Positions 51,282 through 59,584 of a DNA stretch of 64,000 nucleotides are shown one piece after another (positions within the stretch are counted from its first letter, which is position 1; every line of letters starts with the position of its first letter). Position numbers and translations under genes: made by a program. The DNA is from JAJECS01 sp965262745 (GTDB taxonomy: Bacteria > Chloroflexota > UBA11872). Below the pieces are notes generated by a model. That model was not told where the DNA came from. It made no database searches and saw only the letters and a program-made list of their open reading frames with translations. The stretch is taken from the NCBI GenBank assembly GCA_965262745.1, contig OZ253558.1, positions 372,001-436,000 on the forward strand, written 5' to 3'.

Positions 51282-52795
51282 GGAGCGTTTCGCGTGGGGC
51301 CGCCGCGCCTCCGCTCGTGCTGGCGGTGGACGTTGGCAGCTCGTCGGTGCGGGCGGCGCTCTACGACGCGCGCGGCCGGCGAGTGCGCAAGACGGGCGCG
51401 AAAGTCGGGCACCGGTTGCTTGCAACATCGGACGGCGGCGTTGTCGCGGACGCTGAGGCGTTGAGCGGCTGCGTCGTCGAAGCCATTGACGAGACCTTGA
51501 CGCAGGCCAGGGCGCGGGCGCGTGACATCGCGGCGGTTGGCTGCAGCGTGTTCGCGTCGAGCGTGCTCGGGGTCGATGCGGCAGGCCGGGCGCTTACGCC
51601 CGTTTACACCTATGCGGATGTACGCAACGCCGAGGATGCCGCCGCGTTGCGGGCGGAGTGGGACGTGGCGGCGCTCTATGACCGCACCGGCTGTCCCCTG
51701 CACGCCAGCTACCTGCCCGCGCGCTTTCGCTGGCTCGCCCGCACGCAACCGGAGCTGATGACGCGCGTCGAGCGCTGGGTATCTTTCGGCGAATACCTGT
51801 ATGGCCGCCTGTTCGACCGGCCATGCGGCCTGGGCGTATCGGTGGCCGCCTGGACGGGCTTGCTGGACCGCCGAACGTTGCGCTGGGACGAGGAGACCTT
51901 GGCCGCTCTGGGGATGCAGCCGGGCGCGCTCGGGCACATCGACGCAGCAAATGCCCCCCTGCGCGGGCTCGCCGCGGCCTCGGCGGAACGCTGGCCGGCC
52001 CTCGCCGATGCGGCGTGGTTCCCGCCGGTGGCCGACGGCCTCGCCAGCAACATCGGGACGGCGGCGACAGACACGCCGGCGGTGGTCGTGAATCTCGGCA
52101 CCAGCGCGGCGGTGCGAGCCATCGTGCCGGGGCCGATCGCGGCCGTGCCGCCGGGCCTGTGGGAATACCGCATAGCGCCGGGTCAATCGCTCCTGGGAGG
52201 CGCGCTGACCGACGGCGGCGCCATGGTGCGGTGGGTGGCTGAGCTCACCGGCGCGGGGCCCTCGAAGGGATGGGACGCGATCGTGGAGCACATGCGGCCC
52301 GACGCTCACGGCGTCACCATCCTGCCGTTTCTCAGCGGCGAGCGCAGTCCGGGGTGGGACGACCGAGCGCGGGCAACCTTCCATGGCCTGCGACGGAACA
52401 CGCAGGCCGCGGAGCTGCTGCTCGCGGGCATGGAGGCCGTGACCTATCGGCTCACCCGGATCTACGACCTGCTCGCCGCCGAGCTCCCGGCGTCGCATTC
52501 CGTCACGCTTTCGGGAGGGGGCTTCCGCAGGTCGAAAGTTTGGGCGCAGATGGTTTGTGACGCGTTTGGGCGGCCCACCACGCGGTCCTCGGCGATTGAA
52601 GCCACCAGCCGAGGCGCGGCCTTGTGGGCGCTCGCTCACCTCGGCGCCGTCGAATCCTGGGACGCCGCCGACCAGCTCGGGGGCGAGTCGCTCGTACCCG
52701 ACGCGGCCAGCGGGACGATCTACCGCGCGGCGCTGGCGCGGCAGGAGCGGCTCTATCGCCGCATGGCCGGGGCGGGCGATCTCACGCGCGAATAG
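51278..52795 (+). CDS. FGGY-family sugar kinase (gluconokinase or xylulokinase type)
   Basis: 505 aa. The N-terminal phosphate loop is VLAVDVGSSSVRAALYD, with AAVGCSVFASSVLGVDAAGRALTPVYTYADVR and FRWLARTQPELMTRVERWVSFGEYLYGRLF. The C-terminal half has VVNLGTSAAVRAI, GALTDGGAMVRWVAELTG, ILPFLSGERSPGWDDRARATFHGL and LSGGGFRRSKVWAQMVCDAFGRP. These match the FGGY gluconokinase/xylulokinase/rhamnulokinase group. Together with rpiB, tal, pgi and zwf downstream, a gluconate or xylulose kinase feeding the pentose-phosphate pathway is likely. The ATG at 51278 overlaps the possible leader peptide stop; GTG 51269 is an alternative. Confidence 0.82.
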   Translation: MRSVSRGAAAPPLVLAVDVGSSSVRAALYDARGRRVRKTGAKVGHRLLATSDGGVVADAEALSGCVVEAIDETLTQARARARDIAAVGCSVFASSVLGVDAAGRALTPVYTYADVRNAEDAAALRAEWDVAALYDRTGCPLHASYLPARFRWLARTQPELMTRVERWVSFGEYLYGRLFDRPCGLGVSVAAWTGLLDRRTLRWDEETLAALGMQPGALGHIDAANAPLRGLAAASAERWPALADAAWFPPVADGLASNIGTAATDTPAVVVNLGTSAAVRAIVPGPIAAVPPGLWEYRIAPGQSLLGGALTDGGAMVRWVAELTGAGPSKGWDAIVEHMRPDAHGVTILPFLSGERSPGWDDRARATFHGLRRNTQAAELLLAGMEAVTYRLTRIYDLLAAELPASHSVTLSGGGFRRSKVWAQMVCDAFGRPTTRSSAIEATSRGAALWALAHLGAVESWDAADQLGGESLVPDAASGTIYRAALARQERLYRRMAGAGDLTRE

Positions 52796-52866
52796 CGCCA
52801 AACGCTCGCGTATCCTTGAAGGCGCATCGGTCGCCGGCGATGGCGCCGGCACGACAGGAGGTTTGC

Positions 52867-53328
52867 GTGCGCGTTGCCGTCGGCGTCGACCACCGCGGAT
52901 TCGCGATCAAGGACGAGCTCATCGACTTGCTTGCCGCGGCCGGCCATGAAGTGCTGGACCTCGGGACCGATTCCGCTGCCTCCGTCGACTATCCCGACTT
53001 TGCGGCCGCGGTCGGACAGGCCATCGTGGACGGTGAGGCCGCCCGGGGCATCGTGGTGTGCGGCAGTGGGGTGGGAGCGTGCGTGGCGGCCAACAAGATC
53101 GCCGGCGTTCGCGCGGCGATCTGCCATGACACCTACTCGGCGCATCAGGGGGTCGAGCATGACGATATGAACCTCCTATGCCTGGGCTCGGAGATCGTGG
53201 GTATGTCGCTGATTGCCGAAATCGTGCCGGCGTTTCTCGATGCCGAATTCGCCGGCTCGGAGGAACGCTATGTCCGCCGGCTGCGCAAGGTGCAGGCGCT
53301 GGAGCGCGGTGAGCGGCTCTCGCCCTAG
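52867..53328 (+). CDS. rpiB: Ribose-5-phosphate isomerase B
   Basis: 153 aa, RpiB/LacA/LacB fold. VAVGVDHRGFAIKDELIDLL is the phosphate-binding start (conserved D-H-x-G), followed by DLGTDSAASVDYPDFA and GIVVCGSGVGACVAANKIAGVRAAICHDTYSAHQGVEHDDMNLLCLG, with the catalytic Cys in CGSGVG and His in the HDT/H-x-D-x-N region. It interconverts ribose-5-phosphate and ribulose-5-phosphate. The GTG start at 52867 has AGGAGG 6 nt upstream; a longer in-frame extension upstream would overlap the kinase and is rejected. Confidence 0.94.
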   Translation: MRVAVGVDHRGFAIKDELIDLLAAAGHEVLDLGTDSAASVDYPDFAAAVGQAIVDGEAARGIVVCGSGVGACVAANKIAGVRAAICHDTYSAHQGVEHDDMNLLCLGSEIVGMSLIAEIVPAFLDAEFAGSEERYVRRLRKVQALERGERLSP

Positions 53329-53457
53329 AGCGAACGGCATGGCAGCGTCGATTGCCGCTGCTACGCTGCCAACCGAGCCATGGTTCCCGCCTCGCGCGGG
53401 GCCGCCCACAAGTGCTCTGATCGCCGGCGCCGCGTGCCCAACAAGGAGTTGCAGTTC

Positions 53458-54585
53458 ATGATCCGCAATCCGCTGCAGGAACTCGTCGACCAGGGCCAGA
53501 GCGTCTGGCTCGACTACCTCAGCCGCGATCTCATCCGCTCAGGCCAGCTCGAGCAAATGATTGCGGACGACGGACTGCGCGGCATCACGTCGAATCCGAC
53601 GATCTTCCACGGCGCGATCTCAGGCAGTGACACGTACGACGCGGAGATTGCTTCACTGGCCGCCAGCGGCCTGGACGCCGAGGCAACCTTCGAGACGCTG
53701 GCGATCGCGGACATTCGGGCCGCGTGTGACATCTTGATGCAGGTCTACGAGACCTCGCAGGGTCGGGACGGCTTCGTGAGCCTCGAAGTGTCGCCGCATC
53801 TGGCGCGCGACACAGCCGGCACCGTGTCAGCCGCCAGACGGCTGGCGGATCGTGTCGACCATCGCAATCTCATGATCAAGGTGCCGGCCACGCGCGAGGG
53901 GCTGCCGGCCATCGAGACGCTGCTTGGCGAGGGCATCAACGTCAACATCACGCTGATTTTTGCGCAAGGGGTCTACCGCGCGGTTGCCGAGGCATACCTC
54001 AACGCACTTGAGGCGCGCGCTGCCCGCGGCGAATCCGTCGATAACGTGGCCTCGGTGGCGAGCACCTTCGTCAGCCGCATCGACACCGCCGTCGATGCCC
54101 AGTTGGAAGCGCTGGCCGAAAGTCGGCCGGATGCGGCCAAGGAGGCCCGCGCCTTGCTCGGCCAGGCAGCCGTCGCGAATTCCAAGGCCGTGTACCGGAT
54201 TTTCGAAGACATCTTCGGCGGTGAGCGCTTCCAGCGACTGGCAGCTCGCGGGGCACGCCGGCAACGGCCGCTCTGGGCCAGCACCAGCACGAAGAACCCG
54301 GAATACCCTCCCACGCTCTACGTCGACGAGCTGATCGGACCCGACACCGTTAACACGATGCCCGAGAACACCATGACGGCGTTTCGCGATCAGGGTGAAG
54401 TGCAGGAGACGGTCCGCGCCGACCAGGACTTCTGGGACGAGGTGCTCGAGCGGCTCAAGCGGCTTGGCATCGACCTCGACGCGGTGATGATGCAGCTGGA
54501 AGACGAGGGCGTCCAAAAGTTCGTGGACTCCTACGACGAGCTCCTGGCCGACCTGGACGCGAAAGCCGCGGCGTTGGGCGGGTAG
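53458..54585 (+). CDS. tal: Transaldolase
   Basis: 375 aa, the longer bacterial type. VWLDYLSRDLI, GLRGITSNPTIFHGAISGS (conserved S/T-N-P-T) and FVSLEVSPHLARDTAGTV precede NLMIKVPATREGLPAIETLLGEGINVNITLIF, whose Lys141 is the Schiff-base lysine. Also STKNPEYPPTLYVDELIGPDTVNTMPENTM. It moves a dihydroxyacetone unit between sugar phosphates in the non-oxidative pentose-phosphate pathway. The ATG at 53458 has AAGGAG at 53443-53448. It is followed after 2 bp by pgi; in other bacteria these two occur as a single Tal-Pgi fusion protein. Confidence 0.95.
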   Translation: MIRNPLQELVDQGQSVWLDYLSRDLIRSGQLEQMIADDGLRGITSNPTIFHGAISGSDTYDAEIASLAASGLDAEATFETLAIADIRAACDILMQVYETSQGRDGFVSLEVSPHLARDTAGTVSAARRLADRVDHRNLMIKVPATREGLPAIETLLGEGINVNITLIFAQGVYRAVAEAYLNALEARAARGESVDNVASVASTFVSRIDTAVDAQLEALAESRPDAAKEARALLGQAAVANSKAVYRIFEDIFGGERFQRLAARGARRQRPLWASTSTKNPEYPPTLYVDELIGPDTVNTMPENTMTAFRDQGEVQETVRADQDFWDEVLERLKRLGIDLDAVMMQLEDEGVQKFVDSYDELLADLDAKAAALGG

Positions 54586-54587
54586 CC

Positions 54588-56255
54588 GTGACCTCGACGC
54601 CCAGGCTGGCGATGCACGCCACCGCCTTGGACATCTCCGATGCCGAGGCTCGGGCGCGCTCGGAACGGCTCGTGGCGCGGCTCTCGGATGAGGACCCCTC
54701 GCTCTGGTCCGCCGCGGCCGACCAGCAAGCCGAAATCGCCAATCTGCTGGGCTGGATTCGCATCGCGGAACGGATCGAGCCGGAGGCTCGCGCCATTTCG
54801 CAATGGGCGGCCGAGATCTCCGTCGGGATCGATGACGTGGTGCTCCTGGGCATGGGTGGCAGCAGCCTGGCGCCAGAGGTGATGGCGGCGATGCTGCCGC
54901 CGGCCGCGGGGCGGCCGCGCTTGACGGTCCTCGATTCCACCGACCCCGCGACCGTGCGGCGCGTGAGCGGCGCCATCGATCTCGAACACACGCTCTTCAT
55001 CGTCGCCAGCAAGTCCGGCGGCACGTTGGAGACGGCGGTGCTCTACGCCACGTTCCGGGCGCAATATGCGGACCGCAACCTCTCGGACGCCGGGTCGCAC
55101 TTCGTCGCGATCACTGACCCGGACACGTCGCTGGCGCGGCGCGCGTCGGATGAAGGGTTCGCCCGCACCTTTCTCAACGATTCCCGGATTGGCGGGCGCT
55201 ATTCGGCCCTGTCCTACTTCGGGCTCGTGCCGGCGGCGCTCGTCGGTCTCGACGTCGCATCGGTGCTGGCCGGAGCCGTCGAATTCGGTCGGGAGGCCCT
55301 GCAAGAGACGAACATCGAGCAGAACTCGGCCATTCGTCTGGGTCTGGCGCTCGGCGTGCTGGCGCAGCGCGGCCGCGACAAGCTGACGCTCGCGCTTTCG
55401 GCGCGGACGCAGCCGTTGGGGGCGTGGATCGAGCAGTTGATTGCCGAGAGCACCGGCAAGCAGGGATACGGCATCGTGCCGGTCGACGGCGAGACTCTCG
55501 GCGACCCGTCGGTATACGGCGATGACCGGGTGTTCGTGGGAATCTCGGTTGCCGACGAGTCGATCGGCGGTTTGGATGCGTTGGCGGAGGCGGGCCATCC
55601 GGTTATCCGGCTCACGATGGACGATGTCCACGACCTCGGCGCTGAATTCCTCCGTTGGGAGCTCGCGACAGCCGTCGCGGGGTGGGTGTTCGGCATCAAC
55701 CCCTTCGACCAGCCAAACGTCGAGGAAAGCAAGGCCAACACGGCACGGGTGCTCGGCGGCGCACCGCCCGCGGAGGCGAGGGGCCGCCCGACGGCGGGGA
55801 CGGCCCTGCGTGTAGCTGGTGCGTCCGGGACGACCGCGGCCGAGGCGGTGATGAAATTCCTCGGCGACACAGCTCCGGGCGACTACGTGTCGATCCACGC
55901 CTACCTCGACCGCACGCCGGCGCATGAGGCCCGGCTGCGCCAGATTCAAACGTCGATCCGCGACCGCACTGGGCGTGCCACCACCCTGGGTTTCGGTCCG
56001 CGGTTTCTCCATTCGACCGGCCAACTGCACAAGGGTGGACCGAATAGGGGCGTATTCATGCAAATCACCTGCGACCACGGCGACGACGTGCCAATTCCCT
56101 GCGAGGCGTATGGCTTCGCCGCGCTGATCGACGCGCAGGCTGAAGGCGACCTGCAGTCGCTGCGCGACAAGGAGCGCCGCGTTCTGCGCCTAGTGGCTCG
56201 CGAGCCGGAATCGGGGCTCTGCGAGCTTGTGGCTATCGCGGAGGGGCTGTCGTGA
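54588..56255 (+). CDS. pgi: Glucose-6-phosphate isomerase
   Basis: 555 aa. Sugar-binding motifs: VVLLGMGGSSLAPEVMAAM and FIVASKSGGTLETAVLYATFR (SIS-type phosphate loops), then DDVHDLGAEFLRWELATAVAG and FGINPFDQPNVEESKANT, with HSTGQLHKGGPNRGVFMQIT near the C-terminus. This is the divergent PGI branch that is fused to transaldolase in some bacteria; here it is separate, starting at GTG 54588 just after the tal stop. It interconverts glucose-6-phosphate and fructose-6-phosphate. Coupled to zwf by GTGA. Confidence 0.92.
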   Translation: MTSTPRLAMHATALDISDAEARARSERLVARLSDEDPSLWSAAADQQAEIANLLGWIRIAERIEPEARAISQWAAEISVGIDDVVLLGMGGSSLAPEVMAAMLPPAAGRPRLTVLDSTDPATVRRVSGAIDLEHTLFIVASKSGGTLETAVLYATFRAQYADRNLSDAGSHFVAITDPDTSLARRASDEGFARTFLNDSRIGGRYSALSYFGLVPAALVGLDVASVLAGAVEFGREALQETNIEQNSAIRLGLALGVLAQRGRDKLTLALSARTQPLGAWIEQLIAESTGKQGYGIVPVDGETLGDPSVYGDDRVFVGISVADESIGGLDALAEAGHPVIRLTMDDVHDLGAEFLRWELATAVAGWVFGINPFDQPNVEESKANTARVLGGAPPAEARGRPTAGTALRVAGASGTTAAEAVMKFLGDTAPGDYVSIHAYLDRTPAHEARLRQIQTSIRDRTGRATTLGFGPRFLHSTGQLHKGGPNRGVFMQITCDHGDDVPIPCEAYGFAALIDAQAEGDLQSLRDKERRVLRLVAREPESGLCELVAIAEGLS

Positions 56256-57820
56256 GCGCTACCCAGGACCTGGCGCCTGCCACCGCCGCCGTCGCATCCG
56301 ACGGTCTGCCAGCGCGAGATGGCCATGATGCGCCCAAGTCCAGCGATCCGCAGGCATTCGTCATCTTCGGCGGCTCGGGAGACCTGGCCGCGCGCAAGCT
56401 TGTCCCGGCGCTTTACAACCTGCGGCGGGATGGACTGTTGCCGGACCGGTTCGTGGTGGCGGGACAGGGGCGCCGCCCCATGGACGACGAGATTTATCGC
56501 ACGCGCTTGCTTGAGGCGGCGTCGCGCTTCTCGCGATCCGGTCCGCCGCAGCCGGAGAGCTGGAACGCGTTTGCCGAGCGCTTGCACTACCTTCGCGGCG
56601 ACTCCAGCGATGCCGAGGGATTCGCTCGCCTGAGCGAAGAGCTCCCGCGCCTCGAGGAAGCGCACGGCACCGGCGGCAATCGCATCTTCTACCTGGCTAC
56701 GCAGCCCAGCCTGTTCCCCGAGATCATCAGGCGCCTCGGCGCGTCCGGGCTGACCCAGGGACCCGGGACATGCCGCATCGTCATCGAGAAGCCGTTCGGC
56801 CGCGATCTCGAATCCGCCGCCGCGCTGCACGCCATCGCCAACAGCGTGTTCGACGAGTCCCAGATCTATCGCATCGATCACTATCTGGGTAAGGAGACGG
56901 TGCAGAACGTGCTGGTGTTCCGCTTTGCGAACAGCATCTTCGAGCCCGTCTGGAATCGCCGCTACGTGTCCCACGTCCAGATCACCGTTGCGGAGGAAGT
57001 TGGCGTGGAGGGGCGCGGGCGCTACTACGAAGAGGCCGGGGCGCTGCGCGACATCATGCAGAACCACATGATGCAGCTGCTGGCCGTCGTCGCCATGGAG
57101 CCGCCGGTGGACTTTGGCGCCGACTCGATTCGCGACGAAAAGGTCAAAGTCCTGCGGGCTCTGCGGCGCATGACCGTCGCCGACGTCCGGCGCCACGTGG
57201 TGCGCGCGTCATATGCGGCAGGACGCATTCACAGCGAAGAGGTGCCGGCCTATCGCAGCGAAGATGGTGTGGCCGATGACTCACTCACCGAGACCTACGT
57301 CGCGGCGCGTTGGTTCATTGATAGCTGGCGCTGGCAGGGCGTGCCCTTCTACATGCGCACGGGTAAGCGCCTGCCCAAGCGGGCCACCGAAATCGCAATC
57401 CAGTTCCGCAGCGTGCCGCACCGGCTCTTCAGCGACTCGAGCCCGGACGGCGTTCCGCCAAACCGTCTCGTCATGCGCATCCAGCCCAACGAGGGCATCT
57501 CGATCACCTTCGAGGCCAAGCAACCGGGACCCTCGGTGCGCGTGCGACCGGTCCGCATGGATTTTGGCTACGGGCGGGGATTCGCCGAGGAATCCCCCGA
57601 CGCCTACGAGCGCCTGCTGCTCGACGTGATGCTCGGCGATCAGACGCTCTTCATCCGGCGGGACGAGGCCCAGGCGGCTTGGGCCGCGGTGATGCCCGTG
57701 CTCTCGGCCTGGCGCTTCGATGACGGCCATCCGCTGCACGACTACCAAGCCGGGATGTGGGGTCCCGACGCGGCCGATGAGCTGCTCGCGTCGGACGGAT
57801 TCCGCTGGCGGCGCCTATAG
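56252..57820 (+). CDS. zwf: Glucose-6-phosphate 1-dehydrogenase
   Basis: 522 aa, normal length. NADP loop FVIFGGSGDLAARKLVPALYNL, RIVIEKPFGRDLESAAALHAI, active-site signature YRIDHYLGKETVQNVLVFRFAN with catalytic His, and the C-terminal EVPAYRSEDGVADDSLTETYVAARWFIDSWRWQGVPFYMRTGKRLPKR. It oxidises glucose-6-phosphate to 6-phosphogluconolactone. The GTG start overlaps the pgi stop. The next steps (lactonase and 6-phosphogluconate dehydrogenase) are not in this block, so the oxidative branch must be completed elsewhere. Confidence 0.96.
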   Translation: MSATQDLAPATAAVASDGLPARDGHDAPKSSDPQAFVIFGGSGDLAARKLVPALYNLRRDGLLPDRFVVAGQGRRPMDDEIYRTRLLEAASRFSRSGPPQPESWNAFAERLHYLRGDSSDAEGFARLSEELPRLEEAHGTGGNRIFYLATQPSLFPEIIRRLGASGLTQGPGTCRIVIEKPFGRDLESAAALHAIANSVFDESQIYRIDHYLGKETVQNVLVFRFANSIFEPVWNRRYVSHVQITVAEEVGVEGRGRYYEEAGALRDIMQNHMMQLLAVVAMEPPVDFGADSIRDEKVKVLRALRRMTVADVRRHVVRASYAAGRIHSEEVPAYRSEDGVADDSLTETYVAARWFIDSWRWQGVPFYMRTGKRLPKRATEIAIQFRSVPHRLFSDSSPDGVPPNRLVMRIQPNEGISITFEAKQPGPSVRVRPVRMDFGYGRGFAEESPDAYERLLLDVMLGDQTLFIRRDEAQAAWAAVMPVLSAWRFDDGHPLHDYQAGMWGPDAADELLASDGFRWRRL

Positions 57821-57897
57821 CACCGGCGCCCGCTGGACTGGCGCGGGGCTGCCGATCATTTGTGATTCCGGGCCTCATCCGTCATTTCGAGACCGCT

Positions 57898-57980
57898 CGT
57901 CATTCCGAGCGCAGCGAGGAATCTAAGGGGCAAGGGATAGGCCCAAGCAGTCGCAGATTCCTCACGGCGTCCCGACTGGG
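57898..57980. repeat. Imperfect long inverted repeat, intergenic
   Basis: The left arm CGTCATTCCGAGCGCAGCGA.. (57898-57924) ends in GGAATCT, and a degenerate right arm begins AGATTCCTCACGGCGTCCCG (57954-57973). The two are separated by about 30 bp. It has the form of a widely seen class of mobile palindromic repeats. It sits in the 270-bp gap 57821-58090 between zwf and the radical SAM gene; the remainder of that gap shows only an AT-rich stretch (58030-58055) that could hold a promoter. Confidence 0.6.
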
Positions 57981-58090
57981 AGTACCAGCACAAGCCAGGT
58001 GACCCACGACGAAAAGGCGCACATCCGCGTATGTTCGTATTTTGTATGGTATCCTTGGCGCGCGGCAGGGCAACGAAAGGCGGCTGTGCC

Positions 58091-58990
58091 GTGCGACTGG
58101 ACGTCCGGCCTATTCAGTGCCGTTCCGCCCTCAATCGCGTGCGCGGCATGCCGTTCAAGTGGAGCCTGAATCCCTATCGGGGCTGCAGCCACGCCTGCTG
58201 GTATTGCTATGCGCGGCAGACGCACACCTACTTCGACCTCGACGGCGGACGCGATTTCGAGCGCATCGTCTTCGCCAAGGTCAACGTCGCCGAGCGGCTG
58301 CGCGCTCAGATTCAATCACCGCGCTGGAAGCGGGAAACCGTAGCCGTTGGCGCGGCGACCGATCCCTATCAGCCGGTCGAGGGCCGTCTGAAGCTCACGC
58401 GCGCCTGCCTGCGTGAGTTCCTGGCAGCCCGCTCACCGGTCAGCCTGATCACCAAGTCAACGTTGCTGCGCCGCGACGGCGCACTCCTGCAGGATCTTGC
58501 GCGGGCCGCCGGCGTGACCGTGACGGTTTCGATTCCGATCGCCGACGCGAACCTTTCCCGCCGCATCGAACCTGGAACCCCGCCTCCGGACGAGCGCTTT
58601 CGGCTCGTGGCCGAGTTGGCGCGGCTCGACCTGGACGTGGGCGTCAACATGGCGCCGGTGCTGCCGGGGCTGACGGATTCCAACGCCGCGATCGAGGCCG
58701 TGATGCGGCGGGCGCGCGACCATGGCGCGCGGCGCGTGGGCGTGATGATGCTGCATCTCGATACGGAGCCGAAGCGCTGGTTCATGCACAACCTGCGGCG
58801 ATATTTCCCGCACTTGGAGCCGCTGTACACCGGTCTGTATCCCGGCGAGACGCGCTACGTGCACCCGTCGGTTGCGGAGGACCTGAGCGCTCGTGCGCAG
58901 GCGCTGCGGGAAACGGTTGGCGACACGCGAGAGCTGTTGCCGGTGCTCGGCCCGCCGCCGCCTCCGGCGCAACTAGCGTTGGCGATGTGA
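58091..58990 (+). CDS. Radical SAM protein, SPL/Rv2578c family
   Basis: 299 aa from GTG 58091. NPYRGCSHACWYCYARQTHTYFDLDG has the iron-sulfur cysteines at 32, 36 and 39 (C-x3-C-x2-C), which with the TH-x-Y context defines the Rv2578c-type family, related to spore photoproduct lyase. AVGAATDPYQPVEG, LITKSTLLRRD, VSIPIADANLSRRIEPGTPPP and GVNMAPVLPGLTDS complete the barrel. It is a S-adenosylmethionine-dependent enzyme of unknown substrate. A longer ATG start at 58031 would read through the AT-rich upstream region and is less likely. Ends 18 bp inside the convergent kinase gene. Confidence 0.85.
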   Translation: MRLDVRPIQCRSALNRVRGMPFKWSLNPYRGCSHACWYCYARQTHTYFDLDGGRDFERIVFAKVNVAERLRAQIQSPRWKRETVAVGAATDPYQPVEGRLKLTRACLREFLAARSPVSLITKSTLLRRDGALLQDLARAAGVTVTVSIPIADANLSRRIEPGTPPPDERFRLVAELARLDLDVGVNMAPVLPGLTDSNAAIEAVMRRARDHGARRVGVMMLHLDTEPKRWFMHNLRRYFPHLEPLYTGLYPGETRYVHPSVAEDLSARAQALRETVGDTRELLPVLGPPPPPAQLALAM

Positions 58991-59560
58991 CGGAGTCTCG
59001 TTCGCCAATTCCCCCAGCCACTCGTCCACCGCGCGCTGGGAGCGCAGCCGCAGCGCCTGTCCGCCGCGATGCTCGAGCTCGGCGGCCAGGCTAGTGAAGA
59101 GACGCCGCCGCCCCCGGTGGACGCGGATATTCCACAGCCAAAGGCTGTCGTAGCTCAGGACAGCATTTCGAAAAGATTCACGCTGCTTGCCCCAGAGCGG
59201 CTTGCTCGACCGCAGGCGCCGCAGGGTGCGCCGCAGCACCCGCCAATTCGCTACCCGCAGGGGGAGGTCCAGCCACACCAGCATCTCGACCCGCGACCAG
59301 TACACCGCGCGGACCTTCCGATAGTTGCCCTCCACGACCCAAGCGTCGCCCGCCAGGTCGCGCTGCACCGCCGCAGCAAACTCCGCGTCCGGCGGCTCGG
59401 CCCAGTCCGGATAGACCCAATGCAGGGCGTCGAGCTCAACATGCGGAGCATCCACCAGGCGGGCAAGCTGCCGAGCAACGGTGGTCTTGCCCGAGCCGGA
59501 AAGGCCCACAACCGATATCCGGCGAGGGAGATGCCGGGAGCGCGACGGCGAAAGCCCCAC
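58973..59560 (-). CDS. P-loop NTPase, adenylate kinase-like / topology-modulation (FlaR-type)
   Basis: 195 aa. The Walker A ISVVGLSGSGKTTVARQLARL is followed by PHVELDALHWVYPDW and WVVEGNYRKVRAVYWSRVEMLVWLDLPLRVANWRVLRRTL, the arrangement of the FlaR/adenylate-kinase-like family. The Asp in LDAL and the EGNY motif are characteristic. Probably phosphorylates a nucleotide or small molecule; the exact reaction is unknown. GTG start at 59560, 24 bp after the chelatase gene, so it is probably the last gene of lgt-chelatase-kinase. Its 3' end overlaps the radical SAM gene by 18 bp. Confidence 0.8.
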   Translation of the reverse strand: MGLSPSRSRHLPRRISVVGLSGSGKTTVARQLARLVDAPHVELDALHWVYPDWAEPPDAEFAAAVQRDLAGDAWVVEGNYRKVRAVYWSRVEMLVWLDLPLRVANWRVLRRTLRRLRSSKPLWGKQRESFRNAVLSYDSLWLWNIRVHRGRRRLFTSLAAELEHRGGQALRLRSQRAVDEWLGELANETPSHRQR

Positions 59561-59584
59561 GATTGGGCCCAGTCGGCGGGCGGC

